NCBI GenBank assembly: GCA_024235215.1 | Contig: JACKMU010000002.1 | Location: 248,001 to 312,000, forward strand | Direction: 5' to 3' | DNA length: 64,000 bases | Source of the DNA: Chromatiaceae bacterium | GTDB lineage: Bacteria; Pseudomonadota; Gammaproteobacteria; Chromatiales; Chromatiaceae | Part shown: positions 1-8,360 of the stretch, piece after piece | Layout of the letters: every line of letters starts with the position of its first letter | How positions within the stretch are numbered: position 1 is the stretch's first letter | The notes under the pieces: model-generated | What the model was told of the DNA's origin: nothing | The model's input: only the letters and a program-made list of their open reading frames with translations | Databases searched by the model: none | Position numbers and translations under genes: made by a program

Positions 1-315
1 GCATTCCTGGCGGACAGGACCGGCGCGGACAAGGCGATTCTGGTCATGGGTGAAGATGTACGCAGCTCCGGCGGCCGCAAGGCGGCGTTCGTCGTTCTGG
101 CCGCTTTTGGCGTTGGCATTCCGCTCGGACACGCGGTCACCTTCGCCAATATCATCGATCTGCGCAGTGGAGACATCCTCTGGATGAACCAGCATGTCAG
201 TGTCGGTGAACTCGGATACCTCGACGGGAAACATACCGATCGGATCGTGCAGGATCTGTTCAAGGAGTATCCGGGGATCGACTCCTATCGGCAGTGGCTG
301 GCGAACAGCAAGTAA
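1..315 (+). CDS. C-terminal part of an uncharacterised envelope-associated protein (5' end outside window)
   Basis: The reading frame is open from base 1, so the first ATG (46) is probably internal and only the last 104 residues are seen. The visible part has a hydrophobic glycine/alanine stretch (around AAFVVLAAFGVGIPLG) followed by a segment ending ...DLRSGDILWMNQ, a pattern I associate with small uncharacterised lipoprotein-like proteins next to M48 peptidases. Its stop is 3 bp from the start of the M48 lipoprotein gene, so the two are almost certainly co-transcribed with the next lipoprotein gene. No enzymatic motif is visible. Function unknown. Confidence 0.6.
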   Translation, partial: AFLADRTGADKAILVMGEDVRSSGGRKAAFVVLAAFGVGIPLGHAVTFANIIDLRSGDILWMNQHVSVGELGYLDGKHTDRIVQDLFKEYPGIDSYRQWLANSK

Positions 316-318
316 CTG

Positions 319-1473
319 ATGAAGCCCGCCGTCCTCCCCTGGTTCGCTGCGCTGCTGAGTTCACTCATCGGCCTGACCGGGTGCGCAGGCAGGGACGTGC
401 GAACGCTGGAGCAGAGCAGCGATACCCGGCAGCTGACCGAGGATGAATCGCGCCGCTGGTATTCCGCAGAGGAGCTGGACCGCACCTGGCGTCAGAAAGG
501 GCTGATCTACACTGATGACGCATTGACGGCGTACCTGCAATCGGTCGCAGACGCGCTCTACCCCGAGTTCAGCGACACGGTGGTGATACGCGTGATGGAT
601 TCACCCGATCTCAATGCATTCGCCCTTCCAAATGGCAGCGTCTATCTCAATCTCGGGATAATTGCCCGTATGGAGAACGAAGCTCAGCTGGCCACCGTGA
701 TCGCCCACGAGATCTCCCACTTCAAATTTCAGCACTCGCTCAAGCAGCGCCATGCGATCGAAACGGCGGTCGTCACCGGTTGGAGTGTGAGCATACTTAC
801 CGGTATACCGCTCTCCGGCGAACTGCTCGCGCTGGGTGCCATGTCGGGATACTCGCAGGAGGCGGAACGCGAAGCCGATCGCGAGGGATTCAGGCGGCTG
901 GTGAGACAGGGTTACGACGGCACGGAATCGGTGAAGATATTCGCAATCATGCAGCAGGAGGCGAAGGTACTGGATAGCAAAGAGCCCTGGTTCTACTCCA
1001 GTCATCCCCGGCTCTCCGAGCGTATTGAATCGATGCAGCAGCTGAACATGCAACGGGAGGAGTCCGGCGGTGCCACAAACCAGCAGAGTTTCGCTGCAAT
1101 GACCGGCAGGCTGCATGCATTGCTGCTGGAAAAATACCTGGTGGCACACCAATACAAGCAGCTCATCAATCTGCTGGAAGAGAAGGCACTGAGGTCGCGC
1201 TATCCTGTGTATGCAGATTTCTATCTCGGTGAAGCCTATCTGCAGCGCAAAACGCCGGGGGACGCGGAGAAAGCACAGGCCGCCTATCTGTCGGCACTGG
1301 AGAGAGCGCCGGAGTTTGCACCCAGCTATCGGGCGCTCGGCCTGATACACATGCAGCAAAAGCAGCAAGCGGACGCGTTGCGATATTTCGATAAGTATCT
1401 GCAGTTGAATCCGCATGCGGAAGATAAAAAATATATCGAACTGTACCGAAACCGTCTGTTGGAGGGATCATGA
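319..1473 (+). CDS. M48-family metalloprotease lipoprotein with C-terminal TPR region (BepA/YfgC-like)
   Basis: This 384-residue protein begins with a lipoprotein signal peptide; the lipobox LTGC puts the acylated cysteine at about residue 22. The M48 zinc site is HEISH at residues 130-134, and a downstream EREAD (about 183-187) supplies the third zinc ligand. The C-terminal third (about 255-380) is helical with TPR-like repeats (for example YLGEAYLQRKTPGDAEKAQA). This is the architecture of periplasmic BepA-type proteases that survey outer-membrane protein assembly. It starts 3 bp after the upstream gene and its last 4 bp (ATGA) overlap the next lipoprotein gene. Family assignment is firm; the exact substrate is inferred. 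Confidence 0.88.
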   Translation: MKPAVLPWFAALLSSLIGLTGCAGRDVRTLEQSSDTRQLTEDESRRWYSAEELDRTWRQKGLIYTDDALTAYLQSVADALYPEFSDTVVIRVMDSPDLNAFALPNGSVYLNLGIIARMENEAQLATVIAHEISHFKFQHSLKQRHAIETAVVTGWSVSILTGIPLSGELLALGAMSGYSQEAEREADREGFRRLVRQGYDGTESVKIFAIMQQEAKVLDSKEPWFYSSHPRLSERIESMQQLNMQREESGGATNQQSFAAMTGRLHALLLEKYLVAHQYKQLINLLEEKALRSRYPVYADFYLGEAYLQRKTPGDAEKAQAAYLSALERAPEFAPSYRALGLIHMQQKQQADALRYFDKYLQLNPHAEDKKYIELYRNRLLEGS

Positions 1474-2024
1474 AAAAGTTTCTGCCGTCGATTCTGCTGC
1501 TGTTGTTGCTTTCCGCTTGCGCCGGGGAGTGGGTCAGAGTGGATGCCAGCAGCGTGGTGCACAAAACAGATCTATACCGGGTCTCGCTGCCGGTCGGCTG
1601 GGTGAGCAGGCAAGTCGGAGACACGCTCGTTGTTACCCGGGATGGCCCCGACATCCAAAAGATCATCCTGCGGGTCAGCAAGCATGCGGAGGCCTTCAAC
1701 GACATCCAAGCCCAGTCGAAAAGCGACATGCTGCCCACCGAACTGGCCGATCTCTTCATTGCCGAACTCAAGAAAGAGGACAGCGACAGTTTGCCCAGTC
1801 TGACGATACAAAGCAACGAACCGATCATGCTATCGGGACGGGACGCTTTTCACCTGCATGCCAGTTACCGCACCGCAAACGGACTGGAGTACCAGCTGCT
1901 GGCGGTTGGCTTCGTCACCGAAAAACATTTCTATGCCATCAGCTACACCGCGCCAACGCTGCTCTTTTTCGAACGCAGCCGGGAGAGTTACGACCAGGTG
2001 CTCGACAGCCTCGAAGCGATCTGA
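1470..2024 (+). CDS. Uncharacterised lipoprotein
   Basis: A 184-residue protein with a short basic N-terminus, a leucine-rich signal segment and a lipobox LLSAC (cysteine 17), so it is predicted to be lipid-anchored in the envelope. The mature part shows alternating strands ('YRVSLPVGWV', 'FHLHASYRTANGLEYQLL') resembling a small beta-rich PsbP/DUF-type fold, but I do not recognise a named family. Its ATG overlaps the stop of the M48 protease gene (ATGA), indicating translational coupling and a shared role in the envelope. Function unknown. Confidence 0.75.
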   Translation: MKKFLPSILLLLLLSACAGEWVRVDASSVVHKTDLYRVSLPVGWVSRQVGDTLVVTRDGPDIQKIILRVSKHAEAFNDIQAQSKSDMLPTELADLFIAELKKEDSDSLPSLTIQSNEPIMLSGRDAFHLHASYRTANGLEYQLLAVGFVTEKHFYAISYTAPTLLFFERSRESYDQVLDSLEAI

Positions 2025-2205
2025 CCGTGTGGTGTAATTCGTTGAGATGAGACCTGATCGAGCTCAGCCAAGCCTGTAGGCACAAACCGACATAATTCTC
2101 CGCACCAAGATTAAACCTTGGCCAACCTAACGAACACCGATCAAGCGGATCGGTGTGGACCCTCCGCCGGGATCAGGTTTTTATGGAGTCACACTGACCC
2201 TGATT

Positions 2206-2931
2206 TCACGCGGGCTTTTCTGAATCGTTCCCAGGAAGCTGACATTTCAACCGGAATAGCTCCAGTACCCTGTTGTAGGTATCCAGCGTCTCTGAGATCA
2301 CTTCGACCTTGGCATCCTGACCCGCCTCGGACAGCACAGGCCTGGCCTGCTCCAGAGAGCGCACGACCAAATAGAACACCCGGTACAGATCACAATAGGC
2401 CAGATTCAGCGGTATGGTCGCACGCCAGCTGGCTGCTCCCAATGCAGCATCGCGCGATCCTTTCAACAGGGTGTAGAACTGGGTGATATGAGATAACGTC
2501 TCCTGGCGCAGCCCGGTGATCTCGGGTATCTGCATGTTGAAAACCGTAAAATAGTCCTCGCTCCGACGACGAAGTTTATCCAGTTTCCAGCGGAACAAGT
2601 CCGGGTCGATCCGGTCCCTGCACTCTTCTTTGACATCGTCCAACTCGAACGACGATAAGGTCAGACAAATTGCGCCTATGTCTGCGATGATCACGTCATA
2701 GCTGCCCATGCGTCTGTTGGCGCGAAGGAAAAGATCCTGAATGATCTTCACAATAACCGCGATAAATGCACCCGCCGCAGGGACGAGAAACTCGTAAGCT
2801 TCCGCCTTTCCTGCAGATCCATATACCGTTACCAACAGTGCCACAACGCCACTGAGCACCAGGATCCATAGATAGATCAACCAGCGCAGATCACTGCACT
2901 GCGCTGAGAAAATACGATAGCCCCTTTTCAC
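2206..2931 (-). CDS. Membrane protein of unknown function, two N-terminal TM segments
   Basis: A 241-residue protein starting at GTG (2931); a purine-rich AGGGAGA lies directly against the start, so the start is uncertain. Two hydrophobic helices are visible at about residues 15-38 and 46-68. A mostly helical, charged cytoplasmic domain follows ('DDVKEECRDRIDPDLFRWKL', 'LRRRSEDYFTVFNMQIPEI'). No catalytic motif is seen. It is transcribed in the same direction as the next unknown membrane gene (3070-3762), 138 bp downstream of it. I do not recognise the family. Confidence 0.65.
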   Translation of the reverse strand: MKRGYRIFSAQCSDLRWLIYLWILVLSGVVALLVTVYGSAGKAEAYEFLVPAAGAFIAVIVKIIQDLFLRANRRMGSYDVIIADIGAICLTLSSFELDDVKEECRDRIDPDLFRWKLDKLRRRSEDYFTVFNMQIPEITGLRQETLSHITQFYTLLKGSRDAALGAASWRATIPLNLAYCDLYRVFYLVVRSLEQARPVLSEAGQDAKVEVISETLDTYNRVLELFRLKCQLPGNDSEKPA

Positions 2932-3069
2932 TCTCCCTGTACGTCTCTCTTTGGTACGACATCGCAGCTCTGCGGTCGGTGACCACGCTGATCAATCTGA
3001 CTACTGTTGTCGTTGACCCCCTTTTTACAACCTCTGCCCCATCGGATTGGCTGCGCGCCAGCAGGAGAC

Positions 3070-3762
3070 TTACCAAGGCATCCAGCTTCCCGCGCGACCC
3101 AGGGTCGAGCCCATGCTGTGGCTCATGCTCGCCATATTCCGATTCATCAGATCCATCTGCACGGCCATTGCCGGCACCGAGGCCAACGCGGCATTGACCA
3201 TCTTGAGTTCACTTTGGATGCCACGCAGAGCGGGGCCGGGACCACCGATCGCTTCCCTGAAGGCGTTGGAATCACCGCGGATACGCTGCATCAAGACCAC
3301 CGTGTCTACCAGCGTGGTAACCAAGCTCTCCGTCAACGCCGGAAAAGCGTGTTGCGCGATGTTCTCCGGTGTGGGTTCCAGCCCTCTGGCCGTGACATAC
3401 CGCACCAGATAACCCTGTATGTCAGCATTGTTCATCGCCGCCGACTGAATAACGGGCATCACCTGCTGCGCCTGAGCGGCAACCATGCCGAACAGCGCCA
3501 GATTGGCATTGATGTTGTTCAGCGCCTCGACCACCGCGCCAGCCTGCGCAGCGCCTTGCGCTTCGTTGGCATGGGCTGGATGGGAGAAATTTTCCGCGGT
3601 AATACCCAACGCGACGATGGCCATCGCAAAGCCAACCACGAACCATCTCAAGGTACGTATCTGTCTGTTGTGCTCAGCCGATGTTGCCGCGAGCGAGTGG
3701 GTCAGTGCAGCAAGTGCATCTGCGATATCGCGCAACTCTTCGTCTCGAGTGTCTCTGTTCAT
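3070..3762 (-). CDS. Single-pass membrane protein of unknown function with Met-rich C-terminus
   Basis: This 230-residue protein starts at ATG 3762 behind a GGGGA ribosome site. A charged N-terminal helix with coiled-coil character (about 1-38) leads into one TM segment (about 42-60). A long alanine/asparagine/methionine-rich helical region follows, presumably periplasmic. The C-terminus has regularly spaced methionines and ends in a glycine/tryptophan tail (NRNMASMSHSMGS ... SWMPW). That tail recurs, as far as I remember, in unnamed proteobacterial proteins. No enzyme motif is present. Possible roles include scaffold or passenger protein, but nothing in the sequence decides this. Confidence 0.7.
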   Translation of the reverse strand: MNRDTRDEELRDIADALAALTHSLAATSAEHNRQIRTLRWFVVGFAMAIVALGITAENFSHPAHANEAQGAAQAGAVVEALNNINANLALFGMVAAQAQQVMPVIQSAAMNNADIQGYLVRYVTARGLEPTPENIAQHAFPALTESLVTTLVDTVVLMQRIRGDSNAFREAIGGPGPALRGIQSELKMVNAALASVPAMAVQMDLMNRNMASMSHSMGSTLGRAGSWMPW

Positions 3763-4306
3763 GATCCATTCCCCAACTGTCGCCTCGAACCTCTTCCACG
3801 GGCTGCCGGGAAACCATTTGGGGAATACGGTCGGGCGAACCGTTACCGTCAGGACAGGCAGCCGCGCGGATCGTGATTCATTTTAAAATCGCCCCCTTCC
3901 CGGATTACGGACCGCGACCCGGAGATCCCTGTATTACAGTCTAGCCAAAAAACCATAATGCTTTGTGGTTTATTTTCACGCACTGACAGCAACACTTGAA
4001 GCGCAGTGACACCTATCCAGGCCGAATAGCTGGAAACTCGTAGTGCAGTGGAGCAGCAACCGGAACGCCTTGAGGTTGGTCTCCGGCAGACTGGGATTTC
4101 CTTCAGGTATTTAGCGTTCGCGGAACAGAGTTGGAGAGAAATAAACTGGTCTTCCCTGAAGCATTACAAAACGAAACCATCCTGGTAAGTTCAGCAGCCC
4201 CACGTCGACAGGGCGAGCGTCAATTTTGTTGGATCTCAATCGCCTGATGCCATAGCAAATGGAGACACCTCCCCGTGCCGTGGGAAGCACCGGTCAATTC
4301 AGCGTT
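3763..4306. other. Intergenic region, no gene seen
   Basis: This 544 bp separates the Met-rich membrane protein gene from the end of the nSTAND ATPase gene. No reading frame with coding character is visible. A weak 6-bp inverted repeat (AAACCA / TGGTTT, about 3947-3972) is too A/T-rich and short to call a terminator. The promoter of the 3070-3762 gene should lie in the first part, but I cannot pick convincing -35/-10 boxes. Confidence 0.6.
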
Positions 4307-7138
4307 TCACTTCTTTTTGACCACCCCAAAGTCACTGCGCTTGCTCGTATCGCCAGACTTCAACAGCAGCGGACCCGATCCGATCCAGAGCTCGTAGTGT
4401 CGTGCACGGATCTTGTCCGTGTTTTGATAACGCTCGCTCAGATCGGAGAGCGCCACTTCAGGCTGAACCAGCCAACCGGAGAGCGTTGCGGCAAGAAATG
4501 CACCATCCGACCTGCACTCCTCCTGGCGAAAACAGCGCAGATCCGATCGGTATTTGAAGCTGGTGATCAGCTGAATGCCAGGTACGCTCAGCGGCATACC
4601 ATTGACCTCGAGCTTTTCCAGCTGCTGCTGAAGCTGAATTGCAGCCGGCCGCTGCTGCTCCTCGGCGATATGGATATAGAGCCTGGCAGCAGGCAGTTCG
4701 CCAATCAGTGCCAATGTCCTGGTGACCGGCTGCAGCTGTTGCATCACTGTCGCATCAGCGGCATCGACCTGAGCAGCCAATGCGTAGAACGCCTCTCTCG
4801 CCTGCTGGACGCCGAGTTCCTGTTCCGTTCCAGGCAGTTTTTCCAGTATGCCGGCCAGTAGCTCTATCGCGGGCTGCGCAGACACCTGCGGTGCGAGCAA
4901 CTGTGTGACCGCGCGCAGCGCCAGAATCTGCGCTACCGCCATACTGCCGTCTCCGGTGGATGACGGCAGTTCCTGCATCAGTTTAACCATCAGTGCCGTG
5001 GACTCCGCAGCTTCCATGCGGTGCCGGTAGGAGGGCGGCAGCAGCGGCATGACCACCCGGATCGCCTGTGCGATGGTCAGGGATGCGGCGACATTTTTTG
5101 TCTGTTGCAAATGGTGAAGCAATGCCCCCAGTAATCTCTCAGACTGAGGTACGTCGAGTGCCAGCTCTCCGCTCAGCTTGGTCAGGCTTTGTGCCAGCAG
5201 CGCCACCTGGTTGGGATCTTGTGCCCGATCGAGCTCCCGCAGTGCCCATTCCAATACGCCCGGTGGCTGACCGGGTGACCCGTCTGGCAGGTTTCCAGGC
5301 TCGTTACCCGCGTCACTCTTGCTGTAGAGGGTGTTGGCCAGTGTCTGAGCCGCGGAATCACGCGCCAGTGCGGCACTCATCTGCACCTGGGCAATTTCGG
5401 CCTGGGCCGCTTTGCGCCGTTCTATCTCGCTGTTCAATTCAGTATTCGCGATCTGCAGATCGCTCGCTGACTTTTCCGCAATCTCACGCTGTTCCTCCGC
5501 TTTCTGCCGCTGCAGTTCGGCCACTTTCAGCGCCTCCTGTACCCGGACGGTCTGCCACAGAGCGAGCCCTGTCAGTATCGCGGCAACCAGCAACCCCGCC
5601 AGCGCGAGACGACGTTTCGCCTTCTCCGCCTGCAGCCGCTCCTGTCCCAGCAGCCGCTCCTTCTCCTGGTGCCGGGCGGATTCAGCCGCAGCCTGACTGG
5701 CCTCGATCAGCTGATTCACCTCCTCCCAGTGCCCACCATAGCGCGCCGACCAGTAGCGATTGCGCTGGCGCAGCCAGGCTGCACGCTCGTCGGTAGTGGC
5801 CGGAGAGAGTACGTTCTTGGCATCACGCTGAAAACTGGCTGACTGTACTACCAGCGCCCGCCAGACCAGCCCGTCCGCCACCTCGTGCGCCAGCCAACCC
5901 TTGACCGGATCGGGATCGGCAATACGCTGCCAACAACGGATCAGCGCTTCGTGGCTGATGTCCACCAGATCATCCGCTGCGATGGCCAGCGTGCCATAGG
6001 GTTTCAGAAAAGAGACGCCATTGGCGCGAAAGGCGTCGAGAATGCGGGTCACGGTGGCGGTATCCGCCGAGGTCAACTGCACCAGTTGTGCCAACGTCTG
6101 ACGCCGGCGAATGGCGTGCCCATCGGCATTCACATCGGCAAGCGCCCGGAACAGGTCGGCGATCACATCGGAGGAGAATCCGGGGTTCTCCTGCAGTAGC
6201 CGCGCCATCACCTGGTCGGCATGACCGGAGAGCAGGCTGGAGAGTCCACCCTGCTCACTGAAATCCGTCACATCGAGGCACCAGCTCCCTGTTGAGGTGC
6301 CACTCCGGTCGCGCAGTACGCGGCGAAAGTGCAGCAGCATCAGTCCGTGCTGAATCAGCGGCAGCTGATCGGCGCCACCGGCACTGTCGGCGATCAGCGC
6401 ATTGGCAAGCGACTGACTCACCTCGCCACCGTAGAGCCGCGCCGGCTCCTGGATCGCCCGCTCCAGCGCGGGGCGCGACATCTGCGGTAGCAGATACTGC
6501 GTCCGGTTGACCACTTCGGCCAGCCCGGGATAGCTGCTGCAGTGGCCGAGGAACTCCGAGCGCATGGTGAGAACCAGGTAGAGACCCGCCGGGGGATCCT
6601 GTTCGAGGCCCACCAGAATGTCAGCGAACAGTCTGGTCTCCTCCCGGTCCAGCCTGGCAAAAGCAAACAGCTCTTCGAACTGGTCGACCAGCAGGCAGAT
6701 GCGCTGGCCGGCCGTCAGCCCAAGCTGCGACGGCAATGCCTGTGCGGCCTCCATGCCCCGGTTGAGCAGACGGCGCAGCGTCTGCGCACGCTGGGGATCA
6801 CCGCTGGCCAACGCCCTTGCCATGGCCCAGAGCGGTCCGTTGCCCGGATGCATCTCGGCAGTGAGCCAGACTCTTCCCGACCTGGCCTGCTCCTGTTCGA
6901 GCTGTGCCTGCACACCGGCGCGAATGAGGGAGGACTTGCCGCAGCCGGAGTTGCCGTGCACCACAACGAAGCGGTGCGTCATCAGGCGGTCGATCACCTC
7001 GGTGGCCATCGACTCCCGGCCGAAGAAAACCGGCCACTCCTGCCGCTCGAACGGGCGCAATCCGGGATAGGGCGCAGCGGGAAGTTCCACCTGAAACGGT
7101 GAGGTGTCTGCCTCAGGCGGGCCTGCCGGGCTGCTCAT
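4307..7138 (-). CDS. Membrane-anchored nSTAND1-type STAND ATPase (partner of TIR protein)
   Basis: A 943-residue protein. Residues 24-41 (PYPGLRPF...VFFGRE) are the characteristic entry to nSTAND1 NTPase domains. The Walker A is GNSGCGKSS (about 62-70) and Walker B is LLVDQFEELF (about 149-158). The STAND winged-helix motif LVDISHEALIRCW lies at 391-403. A coiled coil (about 475-508), one TM helix (about 511-529) and a second coiled coil (about 535-590) follow. The last 350 residues are helical and unrecognised, and could be the sensor. There are no WD40 repeats. The start codon overlaps the stop of the TIR gene (ATGA), so the two products are made together. Likely a conflict-system switch; the trigger is unknown. 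Confidence 0.85.
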   Translation of the reverse strand: MSSPAGPPEADTSPFQVELPAAPYPGLRPFERQEWPVFFGRESMATEVIDRLMTHRFVVVHGNSGCGKSSLIRAGVQAQLEQEQARSGRVWLTAEMHPGNGPLWAMARALASGDPQRAQTLRRLLNRGMEAAQALPSQLGLTAGQRICLLVDQFEELFAFARLDREETRLFADILVGLEQDPPAGLYLVLTMRSEFLGHCSSYPGLAEVVNRTQYLLPQMSRPALERAIQEPARLYGGEVSQSLANALIADSAGGADQLPLIQHGLMLLHFRRVLRDRSGTSTGSWCLDVTDFSEQGGLSSLLSGHADQVMARLLQENPGFSSDVIADLFRALADVNADGHAIRRRQTLAQLVQLTSADTATVTRILDAFRANGVSFLKPYGTLAIAADDLVDISHEALIRCWQRIADPDPVKGWLAHEVADGLVWRALVVQSASFQRDAKNVLSPATTDERAAWLRQRNRYWSARYGGHWEEVNQLIEASQAAAESARHQEKERLLGQERLQAEKAKRRLALAGLLVAAILTGLALWQTVRVQEALKVAELQRQKAEEQREIAEKSASDLQIANTELNSEIERRKAAQAEIAQVQMSAALARDSAAQTLANTLYSKSDAGNEPGNLPDGSPGQPPGVLEWALRELDRAQDPNQVALLAQSLTKLSGELALDVPQSERLLGALLHHLQQTKNVAASLTIAQAIRVVMPLLPPSYRHRMEAAESTALMVKLMQELPSSTGDGSMAVAQILALRAVTQLLAPQVSAQPAIELLAGILEKLPGTEQELGVQQAREAFYALAAQVDAADATVMQQLQPVTRTLALIGELPAARLYIHIAEEQQRPAAIQLQQQLEKLEVNGMPLSVPGIQLITSFKYRSDLRCFRQEECRSDGAFLAATLSGWLVQPEVALSDLSERYQNTDKIRARHYELWIGSGPLLLKSGDTSKRSDFGVVKKK

Positions 7139-8208
7139 GATGCCCTCTGCAGCCAGCCCTTCAGCTGATCGGACCAGTCCTGACGGGTGCCATCGATCCA
7201 GCTGATGCCGAGATTCTCTGCGTTACGCATGCGCCGCTCATCCTGCAACGACCGCCCCACCGTGTCGAATACCGCACAAGGGAGCGGCGTGCTGCGCTGG
7301 TCGATGGCAAGGTGGCGATAGCGGCGCCCGACCACCACCATGTCACTGTCGACAGCACGGGTGTCCTCGGTGCCGAGAATGAGCAGGCCGTCGCTGCTGG
7401 CGAGCTGGCTGCGGGACTCCACATCCATGCCGCCGTTTGCGGCCAGCGGCTGGGGTCGTTCCGGATTGACCACGAAGCGGCGATCCTGCAGCCGGTTACA
7501 GGTCTTCTCCCAAGCTGAGGAGGCATCCTGCCTGCCGTAGAGATAGATAACCTGCCCAAACTCCGCTTCGACCTTCTGCTGCTGCTGCCACTGTGCATGG
7601 CGCTGCTCCAGGAGCTGTCGGATCGCTTTGAGACGTTGGCTCAACTTGCCGCTCAGCGCAATCAAGACCTCGTTGTACCGATCCAGATCACGGCTGGAAC
7701 CACGATAGGTGAATGGCCGTATCTGCTCTTCCGGCAGATCCCGATCGTAGAAGAAGTATCCCGGAATCTGGCCCAGTCCCTGCGGCCATGCGGACTCATC
7801 GGTCGGGTGCACCCGGACGAGAAACAGCCGGCTGCCCTCAGCGCCGGCAGCATCCCCGCTGCGCGCCTGCCACCAGGCCAGCTCCTGCCGGCACCAGGCA
7901 GAACGCAGATACTGAGGAGTGAGCAACATCAGAAACAGTCCGGCGCCCTCCACCTGCGATCTCAACTGCAGATCCAGACTCTCCGTGCGGTCGACACTTT
8001 CGTCCTGGCGATCACTTTCGTCCAGGAACAGACTGACCTCCAGTCCGTCGAAATTCAGCTCCTCCCGCAGATGTTCGGCGAGCTTCTGCGACCAGCGTTT
8101 CAACTCCGAGTTACTCTGCCCGCTGAAAGCACCATGGGAGTAGCTGAAAAACAGGTCGACGGGGAACTCAGCGAGCGATTTCGGCAGACCGTTTGTCAGG
8201 TATCCCAT
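7135..8208 (-). CDS. TIR-domain protein, probable NAD-acting effector
   Basis: The 357-residue product opens with a TIR domain: strand A FPVDLFFSYSH (about 15-25), strand B LEVSLFLDESD, and the helix SAWCRQELAWW (103-113). E109 of the latter sits where the catalytic glutamate of NAD-hydrolysing TIR domains is found. A helical linker (about 190-212) leads to a second alpha/beta domain (about 213-357, starting VIYLYGRQDASSAW) that looks like a degenerate second TIR or Rossmann-like fold. It is the first gene of a two-gene operon with the nSTAND1 ATPase. By analogy with TIR-STAND immune proteins, the ATPase would sense and the TIR would act. NADase activity is inferred, not shown. Confidence 0.82.
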   Translation of the reverse strand: MGYLTNGLPKSLAEFPVDLFFSYSHGAFSGQSNSELKRWSQKLAEHLREELNFDGLEVSLFLDESDRQDESVDRTESLDLQLRSQVEGAGLFLMLLTPQYLRSAWCRQELAWWQARSGDAAGAEGSRLFLVRVHPTDESAWPQGLGQIPGYFFYDRDLPEEQIRPFTYRGSSRDLDRYNEVLIALSGKLSQRLKAIRQLLEQRHAQWQQQQKVEAEFGQVIYLYGRQDASSAWEKTCNRLQDRRFVVNPERPQPLAANGGMDVESRSQLASSDGLLILGTEDTRAVDSDMVVVGRRYRHLAIDQRSTPLPCAVFDTVGRSLQDERRMRNAENLGISWIDGTRQDWSDQLKGWLQRAS

Positions 8209-8360
8209 AGTTCAGCTTTCCCAGCAGTGCCTGAAAATGCGAAATGCAACCGCTTCGTCCCGCATTGACTTTATGATTGCAGATCAACTATAGCCGCTGG
8301 CAAAGCGGTTTGATACCCCGACAGCCGGTTGTGAGCGCCGAAATCGGCGTTCGCTACCCA

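Noticed and set aside
601..1416. 271-codon open frame on the minus strand
   Set aside because: It lies antisense to the clearly coding M48 protease gene (HEISH, TPR) and has no motif or ribosome site.
5068..5796. 242-codon plus-strand frame rich in Pro, Arg and Ala
   Set aside because: Antisense shadow of the nSTAND ATPase; low-complexity composition typical of high-GC shadows.
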